A stretch of DNA of 64,000 nucleotides from Neoscytalidium dimidiatum (Eukaryota; Ascomycota; Dothideomycetes; Botryosphaeriales; Botryosphaeriaceae). A program made the translations under genes and the position numbers. Positions 1-12,514 of the stretch are shown piece by piece (the first letter of the stretch is position 1; the number at the start of each line of letters is the position of its first letter). The stretch spans positions 930,001-994,000 of the forward strand of contig CM074706.1 of the NCBI GenBank assembly GCA_037367355.1, read 5' to 3'. The notes below the pieces were generated by a model. That model did no database searches. It was given only the letters and a program-made list of their open reading frames with translations, and was not told the origin of the DNA.

Positions 1-696
1 GAGTTCCTGCGCACGCTATCGGCCAGCGTCACCCCTGACGCGCTGCTAGCGCTGCCCACGCCCACGTTCATCACCATCGTCGGCTGCGGGCGCCCCGAGC
101 TGATCCCCATGTACGCGCAGACGACCAACTGCCCGTTCCCCATCTTCGCCGACCCGACCACGAAGCTGTACGCGCAGCTGGGCATGATGCGGACGCTGTC
201 GCTGGGGCCCAAGCGGCCGGACTACATCAAGACGAGCATGGTGTCGACGACGGTGCACAGCATGATCCAGGTCATCAAGAGCGGGAAGGGCATCGTGCAG
301 GGCGGCGACATCCGGCAGGTGGGCGGCGAGATGCTGTTCGAGGACGGCAAGGTGACGTGGGTGCACCGGATGAAGAACACGCGCGACCACGCCGAGATCG
401 ACGAGCTGAGGCAGGTGCTGGGGCTGACGGGGAAGGACGAGGGCAGGAGGGAGAGGAACGACGGGTTCAAGGCGATGGCGAGGAGCATGAGCTGGAGCCG
501 CAAGCAGGATCGCAGCAAGGAGCGGGGCAAGGACCGGAGCAGGTCGCGGGAGAACAGAGGTGTGGTGGAGGAGGGCGATGAGAAGGGGGCGGAGATGAAG
601 GAGAAGGAGCAGAGGAAGGGCAAGAGGAGGTCGCTGTTCGCAAGGTCGGAGAGCCATCACCGCCACCATCACAGCCAAGACGAGAAGGCGTCATGA
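1..696 (+). CDS. AhpC/TSA-like thioredoxin-fold protein, 5' partial
   Basis: The reading frame is open from the first base, so the gene begins upstream of the window. The visible 231 residues open with FITIVGCGRPELIPMYA, then a segment with NCPFPIFADPTTKLYAQLG and a stretch ending VQGGDIRQVGGEMLFEDG. This is the pattern of the fungal AhpC/TSA antioxidant-enzyme family (PRXL2-like, thioredoxin fold), in which the beta strand and the aspartate-containing 'FADP' turn are typical. The N-terminal part that would hold any peroxidatic cysteine is outside the window, so activity cannot be judged. The last 80 residues are highly charged and rich in Arg, Ser, Lys and Glu, look disordered, and end in a His-rich segment. 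Membership of the fold is fairly secure; the substrate is unknown. Confidence 0.8.
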   Translation, partial: EFLRTLSASVTPDALLALPTPTFITIVGCGRPELIPMYAQTTNCPFPIFADPTTKLYAQLGMMRTLSLGPKRPDYIKTSMVSTTVHSMIQVIKSGKGIVQGGDIRQVGGEMLFEDGKVTWVHRMKNTRDHAEIDELRQVLGLTGKDEGRRERNDGFKAMARSMSWSRKQDRSKERGKDRSRSRENRGVVEEGDEKGAEMKEKEQRKGKRRSLFARSESHHRHHHSQDEKAS

Positions 697-1650
697 GGGC
701 AGCAGGAAAAAGCCGGGAGGCGGGATGTACTCATGTTAGCGATATACCATTTGCAGCGGCGTTTACGGGAGCTAAGGAACAAAGTCCGTCTCGAAGCTCA
801 CCGGTGATTTCTCGGACTTGCATTCGACTTGCTCGTTACAGAGAAGAGCTGGCATGCGGACGCGGGGTCGGGACGAGACGTGAAAGACTTGCCTCAAACT
901 TTATCGGACGCCGGATACGAGGACTGGCACCCATGACTCGGGCATGCCTGTTCCCACGAGGCGCGCGCCAGGGAAGCAGAGCCTCACAGAGTGGCAGATA
1001 CAACTGTCCAGCACGCAGATAATAGTAGCTTCAAAGACACAAACAGAGTAATAGAGTCCTCAGCACAGAGACCCACCACCAGCAGAAGGCGGACCGAAAG
1101 CGGCAAAACTTCCCGATGGCGGCGTTGCGGGCTGACCTGCCACGGCGCCGCGCAGCCCATCTGCGACCCCGCTACCCCGCCGCGCAACGCTCGTCATCGC
1201 CTGCACATTCGTCAGAAAGCCCGTCCAGAACCATGCCGCAAAGCGCAAGGATCCCACGCGCGACGATGAGGGGAAGCTGTGGAAGCTCTGGCAACTATCG
1301 GGGACGTTAGGGACAAGACTTCCGATAGCCAGCCAATTGTTGCCGAGCCATTGGCTGCGCGCGGCCGAGCCCGTCGAGCGTCCGGCGCACAGGGTCGCCC
1401 GTAGCGCGCCAGCCCAGCCTGCCAGCCGTGAGAGAGGAGAGCTGTTACTTTCCCCCACATGGCTCCTGCTCTCGGTCGAAGGCACATAAAATAGATCCGC
1501 CGCCCTCCGCCGTCATCGTCTGCTTCCAATTTCTCTCCCTCTCTCCTTCCGCAGTCTGCCCTCACCACTCCCAAGATACCCCGCAGTCCGCGACAGCCCA
1601 CCTCCAAAAGCCGATTCCACAGCCGACAACGCCCCCCAAGCTAGCCAACA
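697..1650. promoter_or_regulatory. Upstream region of formaldehyde dehydrogenase
   Basis: No supportable gene. The last 200 bases look like a promoter and leader: a TATA-like CATAAAATAG at about 1484-1493, followed by a pyrimidine-rich run at about 1526-1560, a common fungal transcription-start context, and CAACA directly before the start codon. Short ORFs on both strands have no recognisable content. Confidence 0.4.
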
Positions 1651-3196
<1,546 letters not shown>

Positions 3197-3981
3197 ATTG
3201 CATTTCTTGTCGGCCAGGGTTGGTTGCTCAAAAGGGGGTTTGCGTTTAGAGGAGTTTCGACATGCTCTCATGATCTACGGTTCACGTATCGGGCCTTTGG
3301 CGGTTAAGGGACCGGCGGCGAAGTTTTGCAAAAAGTGACCTGTAGGCGTCTGTTGCCGTACAGGCAGTATATAGCTTTCAATTTGGAATGGGAACGAAGT
3401 TCCAGCGACCTAACTATCGTCTTGATTTAATATGGGAATTGCACTGGGGAGTTGAAGCAGTCTGGATGTATATGTTGAAGTATTACCACTTTAACATCTG
3501 CATCAAGACTGCTTCAACTCCCCATAATTTCACGTAATGCAGACGCGTTTGCTATTCGATGGCGGCACAAGAATTGGTGAGGAATTCGGAATGTGCGCAA
3601 TGCCTCCCTAATATACTCCACTCGCAACTGACCTTTATATACCCAGACTGCTAGACCGCCCGTTCGAAGTTGGTCAACCAGCATGATGTGTGCGCAGACA
3701 CCGAACTTACGAGAATGCTCAGAGCGCAATGCCTTACTAAATCAAGATATGCCTCGGTCACGCACGTGACATGACTCCTGAGCGCATTCACACCAACAAG
3801 CAGAGTATCTTGTCTTTGCACCTCCCAAACAGGAAGCAACGAGCCCGTCCTTGTGGAAAACAAACTCTTACTGCCGTATTCCCACCTCTTCCTCTCAGCT
3901 CCATCCAACACTCCACCAACACCATCAATAACGAGATCTTTCTTCCAACACGCAAAAAATAACATCAACCCCCCAAAAAAA
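3197..3981. other. Intergenic spacer with inverted repeats
   Basis: No gene is supportable. The spacer lies between two genes transcribed rightward and holds the 3' region of the formaldehyde dehydrogenase gene, a near-perfect hairpin and its weaker outer arms (listed separately), then an A/C-rich leader just before the SET-domain gene. Confidence 0.5.
3446..3523. repeat. Inverted repeat with 36-nt arms and 6-nt loop
   Basis: The left arm 3446-3481 pairs with 3488-3523. The first 18 positions (GGGGAGTTGAAGCAGTCT) are perfect, and the inner half has five mismatches. The loop is six bases. Outside it, a T-C-T-T-G-A-T-T-T-A block at about 3419-3430 recurs in inverted orientation at about 3739-3748 with neighbouring partial similarity, as if larger, decayed arms once enclosed about 330 bp. 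It could be a transcription-end hairpin of the preceding gene or a decayed miniature inverted-repeat element. Confidence 0.75.
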
Positions 3982-5066
3982 ATGCAATCCACCATGACGA
4001 CACCAACACCAACACCACCACCACCAACCTCCTCGTCCTCGTCTTCCCCCCTCCTCCGCACCGCGCCCCTCCCCGGCCGCGGCATCGGCACCCTCGCCAC
4101 GGGCCCCATCGCGCGCGGCACGCGCCTGCTCGCCTCGCCGCCGATCCTGGCCGCGACCGCGCGCGAGATGCTGAACGCCGACGTCCTGCGCGCGTCGCTC
4201 GTCGCCGCGTACACGCGCTCGCTCGACGCCGCGCAGCGCGCGCGCGTGCGCGACCTGGCCGCCGACCCGGCGGCGGTGGCGCGGTGGCGGGAGGTTTTCG
4301 AAGAGGAGGCGGCGGTCAGAAGGGGGTGGTGCGGGGATGCAGAGGGCGGGGATGCGGGGGACGGCGGGGCCGTCGGGCCCGGGGAGAAGGCGCACGTCAT
4401 GGCGGCGTGGGGGACGAATTGTTTCGGGATCGCGGGCGGGGAGTCGGCCAGCGGGTGGGTTGCGGTTGTCGCGCCGGAGGCGGCGAGGTTGAACCACGGG
4501 TGCGTGCCGAACGCGGTGTTTTGCTGGAACGAGGCGGTGGGGGCGATCACGGTGCAGGCGATCAGGGGGATTGAGGCGGGGGAGGAGGTGGTTATTGCGT
4601 ATGTGGATGTGGTGGGGAAGGGGGATGAAAGGAGGAGCGCGTTGAGGGATGGGTATGGATTTGAGTGTGAGTGTGGGGCGTGCACGGGCGGGGAGGAGGA
4701 GGTTTTGGATGGGGTGAGGGAGAGGATTGGAGAGGTCAGGGCATGGTTGAGGGAGAATGAGGGGACGCGGGAAGAGGAGGTAAAGAGAAGTGTGAGGGAG
4801 CTGGTGATGGAGGGAGTATGGCTGCATGAGACGGCTGGGTTGGTTGGGGTTCATCTAGCGGATTTGTGAGTTTCCCTTCCACTATCCTCTGGACAGTCCC
4901 GAGAAGCTCTTTGTGTTGATCGCCTGGGGATGATAGCTACGAAGCTGTGGCTGCAGTCACTGGAGAACGCGAGTACCTGGAGGAGGAGCTGCGCGTCCGT
5001 ACATACTGCCTAGGAGACGACCATCCGCACATCCAGCGCCTTCAGGAGAAGCTTGCCAACCTCTGA
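3982..5066 (+). CDS. SET-domain protein (SMYD/SET-like lysine methyltransferase candidate)
   Basis: Two exons, 3982-4865 and 4937-5066, give 337 residues; without the intron the frame ends at a TGA that overlaps the GTGAGT donor. A split SET core is visible: PGRGIGTLATGPIARGTRL near the start, then the NHxCxPNA signature as ARLNHGCVPNAVFCW (about residue 170), GEEVVIAYVDV, and a post-SET-like cysteine cluster FECECGACTG. After splicing the C-terminus reads YEAVAAVTGEREYLEEELRV, a helical tail of the kind found after SET in fungal SMYD-like proteins. Family knowledge suggests S-adenosylmethionine-dependent lysine methylation; the target is unknown. The start at 3982 (A-rich context) is preferred over an in-frame ATG at 3853, which would add an unlikely leader; 3994 is also possible. 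It is convergent with the next gene. Confidence 0.85.
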
Positions 5067-5519
5067 GCACCATCTCACCGACTCATACCAATGATTTCTG
5101 GTCCTCTGTTGCTTCGTGCAGCATCTAAGTACAACTTTTCACCAACACTTATCAACTGACACCATTTTCAAATCCACGCAAACGACCCTCCAGCCACGGA
5201 TTTGATTTCACCTGCAGACTTGTTCAAACGACAAGCCACACTCACATGGCCTGCCTCAAATGACAAATGAATCTCTGCACAGCAACGGGCCCCCTAAAGT
5301 CGTCCAAAATTCATAAGCTAGCGAGTGGGGGCATCGAGCGTCCTGCATCGAATTTGGACAAATCGACGGATTACTGTCCATCATCAACTTCCATAAATCC
5401 CGTTGGATTTTCTCTTTCACGGCATCCCCGTCAGTTCAGCTTCTAGAACTAGACAACAAGCATAGTCACTTCTTTTCCGCGTAACATCAACCCGGGAACC
5501 CTGTAGCATCGCAGCTCCG
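5067..5519. other. Convergent 3' spacer
   Basis: Spacer between the ends of the SET-domain gene and the GMC oxidoreductase gene. I see no ORF with coding character and no structured repeat; it presumably holds the two 3' untranslated regions. Confidence 0.4.
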
Positions 5520-7849
5520 TCACAATCCTTCCAACACGCCCACCGTAATACCATGGTCTTTCTTGATAAGGTCCGCAGCCTGCAGTCCCGAGTCAGCACG
5601 GTATCTCAAATAGTCTCAACCCATACTCTTCCCCTCCATCACTCACTCCCGCCCCCCAAAAGGAGTGCAGAAAACACAACCCACCTTCTCCGCAACCGCA
5701 TAAACCGTTGCACTCGTATGCGCCCCGGGAATCACCGGCATAACCCCCGCATCCACGACCCTCAGCCCCGCCACGCCGTGTACGCGCAGCCGCGCATCCA
5801 CGACGCCGCCCCACTCCTCGCGCCCCATCGCCGCCGTCCCTACCAAGTGCTGGAACGTCGGCCGCGCATGCTTCCTGATCAACGCCTCCAGCACATCATC
5901 ATCCTCACCATCATAATATTCTTCTTCTTCTTCTTCTTCTTCTCCTCCCGGCACCACCTCCGCCGGCCCCATCTCCCGCATTGCCGGCGTCCGCATCAGC
6001 GCCCGCGCCCAGCGCACCGCCGCCGCCAGCACCGCGACGTCGCTCGGCGCGCGCAGCGCGCGGTGGTCGATGGCGGGCGGGACGGCGGGGTCGCGCGTGG
6101 TGATGAGCACGGTGCCGCGGCTGAGCGGGCGGAGGAGGACGACAGGCATGATGGCGGAGGCGCCGTAGGCGATCTCCTGGACGGGTTGGGCGGGGGAGGA
6201 GAGGTGGCGGAGGAGGTGGCGGAGGGTGCGGGCGTAGCCGGCGAGGATGGGAGCGGGCGTGGTGGGCGGGTAGACGCGCGAGGCGTTGGTGGAGGCGGCG
6301 AGGGAGAGGACGCGGGCGTAGGGGGAGGAGGCGGGTGGCAGGAGGGTGTAGAGGGGGAGGAAAGCGTTGGTGTTGCCGCCTCTGGCGACAATGGTGTAGG
6401 GTCCGTTGCGTGAGTCGCGGTAGAGGGCGAGGGACTCGTTTTGGAGGGTCGCGTCCGTGGCGAGGGCGTCGGCGGAGGGGAAGAGGAGGTTGGTGTCTGT
6501 CGTTTGGGCGGTTGGGTCAGTTTTGCGGATGTTGGGTGAGGCGGTGCGTTGCGCTCTTTGGCGGTGCTCAGAGAGTTACGGATACGCTCTGCTTGTCGCG
6601 GATGCTTACAGTTCCATTGCGTGAATATCGATGGATGGTCGTGGAGGTTGTGGCCAACGCCGGGCAGATCTTTGACCACGTCGATGCCGAGACTATCCAG
6701 CAACGCCTTCGGGCCTACTCCAGATAATTGGAGGACTTGGGGTGTGTGTATTGCACCGGCGGCGATGATGATTTCCTTGGTTGCTTTGACAGTGCGAAGT
6801 TCGCCCGTTTCGTGGGAGATGTATTCGACGCCTGAGGCAGTTTTGTTACTTGAAAACAGAAGCTTACTTACGTAGTGCAGGGGGAGTAAATGATAGTTCG
6901 GCCGAGAGTCGATGACACGGTCATAGTGTGCGCTGCGTGCATATGAACGTGTTTGGCTGGCAGGATCTTTGGAGCTGGGACCCCAGGTCAATCCGATCTT
7001 GTTGCCGTTATTCACGTCGGAGGGCTTGGGGACGCCGAGGGAATAGCAGCCTCGGAAGAAGTTTTCTTTCAATGACATTAACGGGGATTCCATGGCGCGG
7101 GGAATTAGGTTTATCGCAAGGTCAATTTCCGGTATGGGGAAGCTCACTAACGGCGGGGAACTGGTAGGGAGGGTAGCTTGATCGGACGGGCCCGTCGAAT
7201 CCGTGAGCTGAAAGGTCCCACGATATGTTCCACTCCGCTGCAAAATCCACGGCTGCGGGTGTGAAGGTCTCGCTCTATGGACTTATTAGGAGGGCGAAGC
7301 TGGAAGAGCGATGATCATTGCTCACTTTTTTGAAATAAGGCAAGAGCCCCTCCCATCCCCAGCCCCGGTTTCCAAGCTGTTCCCAGAGGTCGTAGTCGGC
7401 AGCGGTGCCACGGTCAAAATACATGCCGTTTATGACGGTGCCGCCCCCGACAACAGCTGCAGCAGGGACTCGGAAGGTGTTGTTGTCCAGGCCTTCTTGC
7501 GGAACGGACGTGAGATTGAACCAATATGGAGAGTTGTCCAGGTCCAGTAGCCCCGGGACAAGAACAGCATCTTCGTGCTGATCCAATGGACCATACTCGA
7601 TCACGAGCACAGATACTAGGCCATATCAGATGAGGGATGCAGATTGAGGGCTCGTTGATGCGGCTGACCATTGGGATCCTCGGTCAAGCGATCGGCCACG
7701 GTGAGCCCGCTTGTACCACCGCCTGCGATAACGAAGTCGTATGATTGCTGGAGAGATGCATCACGCCCGATAACGCGAGCAAGGCGGCCTAGTTTTGCTT
7801 GGGTGGTGGCTATCAAGAGAAAAATCACGTCCTGGGTTCGGAGAAGCAT
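5520..7849 (-). CDS. Secreted GMC-family FAD oxidoreductase
   Basis: Six exons on the minus strand, 7849-7669, 7615-7326, 7274-7148, 7065-6610, 6553-5685 and 5579-5520, give 660 residues. The N-terminus MLLRTQDVIFLLIATTQAKLG resembles a signal peptide, and an in-frame ATG at 7882 would bury it. Then follow the FAD dinucleotide motif YDFVIAGGGTSGLTVADRL, the GMC signature around GGGTVINGMYFDRG, the second signature AAGAIHTPQVLQLSGVGP, and the catalytic-histidine region PTFQHLVGTAAMG with GAHTSATVYAVAEKAADLI near the end. This is the aryl-alcohol oxidase / glucose dehydrogenase / choline dehydrogenase-like superfamily; the substrate cannot be assigned. An acidic insert with eight consecutive Glu, coded by a (TTC)n tract on the plus strand, lies just before the catalytic histidine. 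Junctions were placed by matching family continuity. Confidence 0.9.
5921..5944. repeat. (TTC)n microsatellite inside the GMC oxidoreductase gene
   Basis: Eight or so tandem TTC units on the plus strand, read as a run of Glu codons on the minus strand. It encodes an acidic insert upstream of the active-site histidine, and its length is likely to vary between isolates. Confidence 0.85.
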
Positions 7850-9147
7850 GATGAAGCAGTGAGCGATTTGAAGACCGAGCAAGCGAAGAGGCGTCTCGGA
7901 TTACACATATAGGCATATTTCGTATCCTTTTTTATCCGGCTAAGTAGCACCAGGGTATGCCGGTCTGACATTACAGCTGAAATTAGCGCGTAGTTTTGCG
8001 GACGGCACAGGAGTGAGTAAGCAGGTATAATAGAAATAAAGCATGACGAGCGCACATGGATATTGGCGAGCTCGGAGGAGAACATGCCAAGTCAGGTAAG
8101 GTTCGGGGCGGGGTATTCAGCACTTGGGGCATTCAATCGGAATCGCTGCAAGAAAATGCATGGAAGCGTCAGCTGCACTACTTCAGTTTGACTCGCCGCT
8201 GACGGTGCTGCTGATTCAATATATCACGGTGCAGAGCGCGGACGTACGGCATGCTGGGAGACATGAGTATATCCCTGTGACTCGCAGAGAATGAGCCCTG
8301 GGCGATAGTCCAGGCTTGAGGGGAGCTTATGCTTGAAGGGAACTTGAGCTTGAGCTCTGCGCTTGCCCCGGGGTTCGGTTTGCCCGCCTATCGCGTCTGC
8401 ACAAGCATCCACCAACCATGAAAGATCCACATGAGATCCCGAGATGCAACTAACTGCGCGTTCAAGCAATCCCATGCTCACCTCTAAAATATTCGCCTGT
8501 TCAACCACTACACGTGATTCGCACGTGAGATGCCGGGTTAGCCGAGCCTACAAGACCCAAGACAGGGATACTCAACACCTTCCGCGCAACCGTCCTGTGC
8601 CCTTCAGCTCGCTGCATCTTCGCCAAGAGGCTCGTGCATCAGCCCAAGTCCTGATTTGTCGACACGGCGCCATCCTTCTCAAGTCGGAAGGCTTCCGCCC
8701 GCCATCTCCCTCGCAGCGCGCTCTTGGCCATCTCCCGCTCCGCTCCGGCCACCATTGGCGAGCGTCGCGCTCAACATCCAGCAGTGCAGACGTCACGAAG
8801 TCCTCTTAAATGCTGATCTGTGAGCACCCGAAGCGTGTGCATGAATCCTGCTTGACCTGCGCTGTCGTGCAACCCCAGCCGTAGCTTCCACGTATTATGG
8901 CAGCCGCATGCGGATGTCGCAACCCGGCGAGCTGCTTCCCGGGAAGGCTGCCAAGTCTGATAGGACCACTTGGCCCATGTCAGGCTACGATTCTGTGGAT
9001 ACCCTTACCGTCCACCAAACACCCCCGGCTCTCTGCCTTAAAATCTACTGGCCCCGCCTATCTCTGGTTTTCACTCTCTATCTGCCGCCTACCTCATCCG
9101 TACATACTTCCTCCTCTCTCATACCACACTCACGTCTCACCCTCTCG
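7850..9147. other. Divergent intergenic region between GMC oxidoreductase and ENA ATPase
   Basis: About 1.3 kb separating two genes that are transcribed away from each other, so it should contain both promoters. No ORF shows coding character. The right half holds four GCCARG hexamers (listed separately) and ends in a pyrimidine-rich leader before the ATPase start codon. Confidence 0.5.
8632..8974. promoter_or_regulatory. Cluster of four PacC-type GCCARG hexamers upstream of the ENA gene
   Basis: GCCAAG occurs at 8632-8637 and 8950-8955, and its complement CTTGGC at 8723-8728 and 8969-8974, within 520 bp of the ATPase start. GCCARG is the core recognised by the ambient-pH zinc-finger regulator PacC/Rim101, and ENA sodium ATPases are commonly induced at alkaline pH. 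Binding here is inference from sequence and context. Confidence 0.45.
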
Positions 9148-12100
9148 ATGACCAAGAAACACGAGCCTGCCCTCGCTGGCCATGTTTCCGGCCAAGCGAA
9201 CAAACCTTTATCCCGCCCGGCTCACGCCTTGCCTCACTCAGCTGTCGCCAGTGAAGTAGGGGCCAACTCCAAAGATGGCCTAACCTCAGCCGAAGCTCAA
9301 AAGCGAATTGAAGAGTTTGGCCGCAATGAGCTTGGCGAATCTGAAGGCGTTGCGCCGGGGAAGATACTCCTTCGCCAGATTGCCAATGCAATGACTCTAG
9401 TTATGCGGACCACTACCCTAGTGTTCAAGACGAAGAAAGGGCTGATCCAACTCTTAGGTGCTCATCCTGGCGATGGCTGTCAGCTTTGCCATCCAGTCGT
9501 GGATTGAGGGCGGCGTAGTTGCTGCCGTCATTTTGCTCAACATCGTTGTGGGCTTCTTCCAAGAATTCCAGGCAGAGAAGACTATGGACTCACTCAGGTC
9601 TCTCAGTTCACCCACTGCGAGCACCGTGCGTGACGGCAAGAACCTCACTGTACCGACTGCCGAGATCGTCCCCGGAGATATGGTTGAAATGAAGACTGGT
9701 GACACAGTTCCTGCCGACATACGGTGAGTTCGAGTCGTCAGTTGTACCACACAAACCCCGAGTTACTGATGCATCCACAGCCTCATTGAAGCCGTGAATT
9801 TCGAAACCGATGAGGCACTACTCACTGGAGAGTCTCTTCCTGTCCGCAAAGACGCCGAAGCTACCTTCGACGATGACACCGGCCCTGGTGACCGCCTCAA
9901 CGTTGCCTTCAGCTCGTCCACCGTGACCAAGGGTAGAGCTCGAGGAATTGTCTTCGCCACCGGCATGTATACCGAGATCGGCTCGATAGCTGCACAGCTC
10001 CGCGCCAAGGATCCCAAGCTTCGGCCTGTCAAGCGTAATTCTCGTGGAAAGGCCGGCCCACACCGTTATGCTCAAGCCTATGCCATGACTGGCTTTGATG
10101 CTCTGGGCAGGTTCCTTGGCGTCAATGTTGGCACTCCACTACAGAAGAAACTGTCCTGGTTGGCCATTCTCCTCTTTGGTGTTGCCGTCGTCTGTGCCAT
10201 CATCGTCCTCGCAGCCAATGACTTCAGAAACGACAAGGAAGTCATCATCTACGCAGTTGCAACCGGCCTCAGCATGATTCCTGCATCCCTCATCGTTGTT
10301 CTGACTATCACCATGGCTGCTGGTACCAAGAGGATGGTTGAGCGCAATGTCATCGTTCGGAACCTCAAGTCTCTCGAAGCGCTTGGTGCTGTAACAGATA
10401 TCTGCTCCGACAAGACTGGGACGCTCACCCAGGGCAAGATGGTCGCGAAGAAGGCGTGGATCCCTTCAAAGGGCACCTATTCAGTAGGAGAGACAAGCGA
10501 GCCATACAACCCAACTGAGGGCATGCTCTTTCACGAAGCCCAACAACCCCGAGACATCAATTTTGCTAATGATGAGAGCATTGAACACGCCGCCACCCCA
10601 TCCAAGCTTTTGCAGAACAACAAGCCTCTGCATGATTATCTCAGAGTCGCGTCCTTGGCAAATCTTGCTACCGTCCATGAGAGCAGTCCTGGAGAATGGA
10701 ACGCTCGGGGAGACCCGACCGAGGTTGCCATTCAAGTCTTCGCTTCTCGTTTTGGCTGGAACCGCAACTGCATCACTGCCGGTGACACTTCCACCTGGAA
10801 GCAAATTGCCGAGTTTCCTTTTGATTCGACCATAAAAAAAATGTCTGTCGTATTTGAAGAGGTCAAGAGCGGAAAGAAGCATGTCTTTACAAAGGGAGCC
10901 GTCGAACGTATTATTGACAGCTGTACCTCTGTCTACCTTGATGAACTCGAAGCCGCCACCGTTACTCCCGAGATCCGCGAGAACATCCTCGCAAACATGG
11001 AAGCGCTTGCCTCCCTTGGTCTGCGCGTTCTAGCTCTGGCATCTCGGGACTTCACTGCGGAGATCAAGCAAGGCGAGGAACTCAACCGGAATGAATTCGA
11101 GAATGATCTGGTTTTCCATGGATTGGTTGGCATCTATGATCCGCCACGCCCGGAGTCCGCGCCCTCTGTGAGACAGTGCCAAGAGGCCGGTATCGTTGTT
11201 CATATGTTGACCGGCGACCATCCTGGGACTGCTAGAGCGATTGCTACCGATGTTGGCATTCTGCCATCTCGTATGGACGCTTTGAGTAATGAAATGGCGG
11301 AGGCGATGGTTATGACCGCTGCCCACTTTGACAAGCTCTCGGACACGGAGATTGACGCTCTCCCGGTTCTTCCCTTGGTCATCGCTCGTTGTTCTCCCAC
11401 AACCAAGGTCCGAATGATCGAGGCTCTTCACCGGCGTGGAAAATTTGCTGCGATGACTGGCGATGGCGTCAACGACTCTCCTAGCCTGAAGAGGGCTGAC
11501 GTCGGCATTGCTATGGGCCAGGCCGGATCTGATGTCGCAAAGGATGCGTCCGATATTGTTCTCACTGATGACAATTTCGCATCTATCCTCAACGCCATTG
11601 AAGAGGGCCGTCGCATGTTCGACAACATCCAGAAGTTTATCCTCCACCTCCTAGCTGAGAACATTGCTCAAGCTACAGTCCTCCTTGTCGGGCTCGCTTT
11701 TAAAGATAGTCAAGGTCTTTCAATCTTCCCGCTTGCTCCTGTTGAGATCATGTGGGTCATTATGATCACTTCGGGCATGCCCGACATGGGCCTCGGTTTC
11801 GAGGTTGCAGCTCCGGATGTCATGGAGCGACCGCCTCAGGACCTCAAGCGCGGAATATTCACCATCGAAGTCATGATTGATATGGTCGTCTACGGCCTCT
11901 GGATCTCCGCCCTCTGCCTCGGTTCCTTCGTACTCGTCCTCTACGGCTTCGGCGATGGGAAACTTGGTCAGAATTGCAACGACTCGTACCGCAACGCGGC
12001 TGGGGAACCCATCTGCGACACCGTCTTCCGCGCGCGTGCCACCACCTTCGCTTGCCTGACGTGGTTTGCGCTCTTTCTCGCATGGGAGATGGTCAACATG

Positions 12101-12514
12101 CGCCGCAGCTTCTTTCGCATGCAACCAAAGAGCAAAAAGTACTTTACGCAATGGGCACACGACGTCTGGCGTAATAAGTTTCTATTCTGGGCCATCATCG
12201 CAGGCTTCGTGACCATCTTCCCTACCCTCTACATCCCCGTCATCAATCACGATGTCTTTCGCCACCAAGGAATCTCTTGGGAATGGGGTATCGTGTTCAT
12301 CGCCGCCGCGCTTTTCTTCGCCGGCGTCGAGACCTGGAAATGGGTGAAGCGTGTCTTCTTTCGGCGCCGCGCTGTCAAGAAGGAGAAGGACGGCGTGCCG
12401 CTTTCGCAGGCCAGCACGCAGGTTGGAGACCCGGAAAAGAAGATCTTTGGGCTGTACGGGTACGGCCTAGCCAAGGCGGTTTCAGGAGACACTACTGGCA
12501 CAACGTCTCAATAA
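9148..12514 (+). CDS. ENA-type (P2D) sodium/potassium-exporting P-type ATPase
   Basis: Pumps Na+ or K+ out of the cell using ATP; needed for salt and alkaline-pH tolerance at the plasma membrane. Three exons, 9148-9399, 9458-9723 and 9781-12514, give 1083 residues, close to yeast Ena1. In order: an N-terminal cation-ATPase domain (GLTSAEAQKRIEEFGRNELG), the first membrane pair (LILAMAVSFAIQSWIEGGVV), the actuator motif TDEALLTGESLPV, the phosphorylation site CSDKTGTLTQGKM, the hinge MTGDGVNDSPSLKRADVGIA, and further membrane spans from about 11640 to 12330. The membrane-segment motif EIMWVIMITSGMPDMGLGFE supports the ENA subgroup rather than SERCA. The start is the first ATG whose product resembles family N-termini; upstream in-frame ATGs lie in leader-like sequence. 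Upstream GCCARG sites suggest pH control. Confidence 0.95.

Noticed and set aside
46..678. Long open frames opposite the first gene
   Set aside because: Shadow frames of a GC-rich gene; composition (Pro/Leu/Arg/His runs) is not protein-like and the AhpC/TSA-like frame explains the region.
6838..6880. Apparent intron (GTAAGT ... CAG) within the fourth exon of the GMC oxidoreductase
   Set aside because: Removing it would delete VSKLLFSSNKTASGVEY, which matches the family; the segment is therefore kept as coding.
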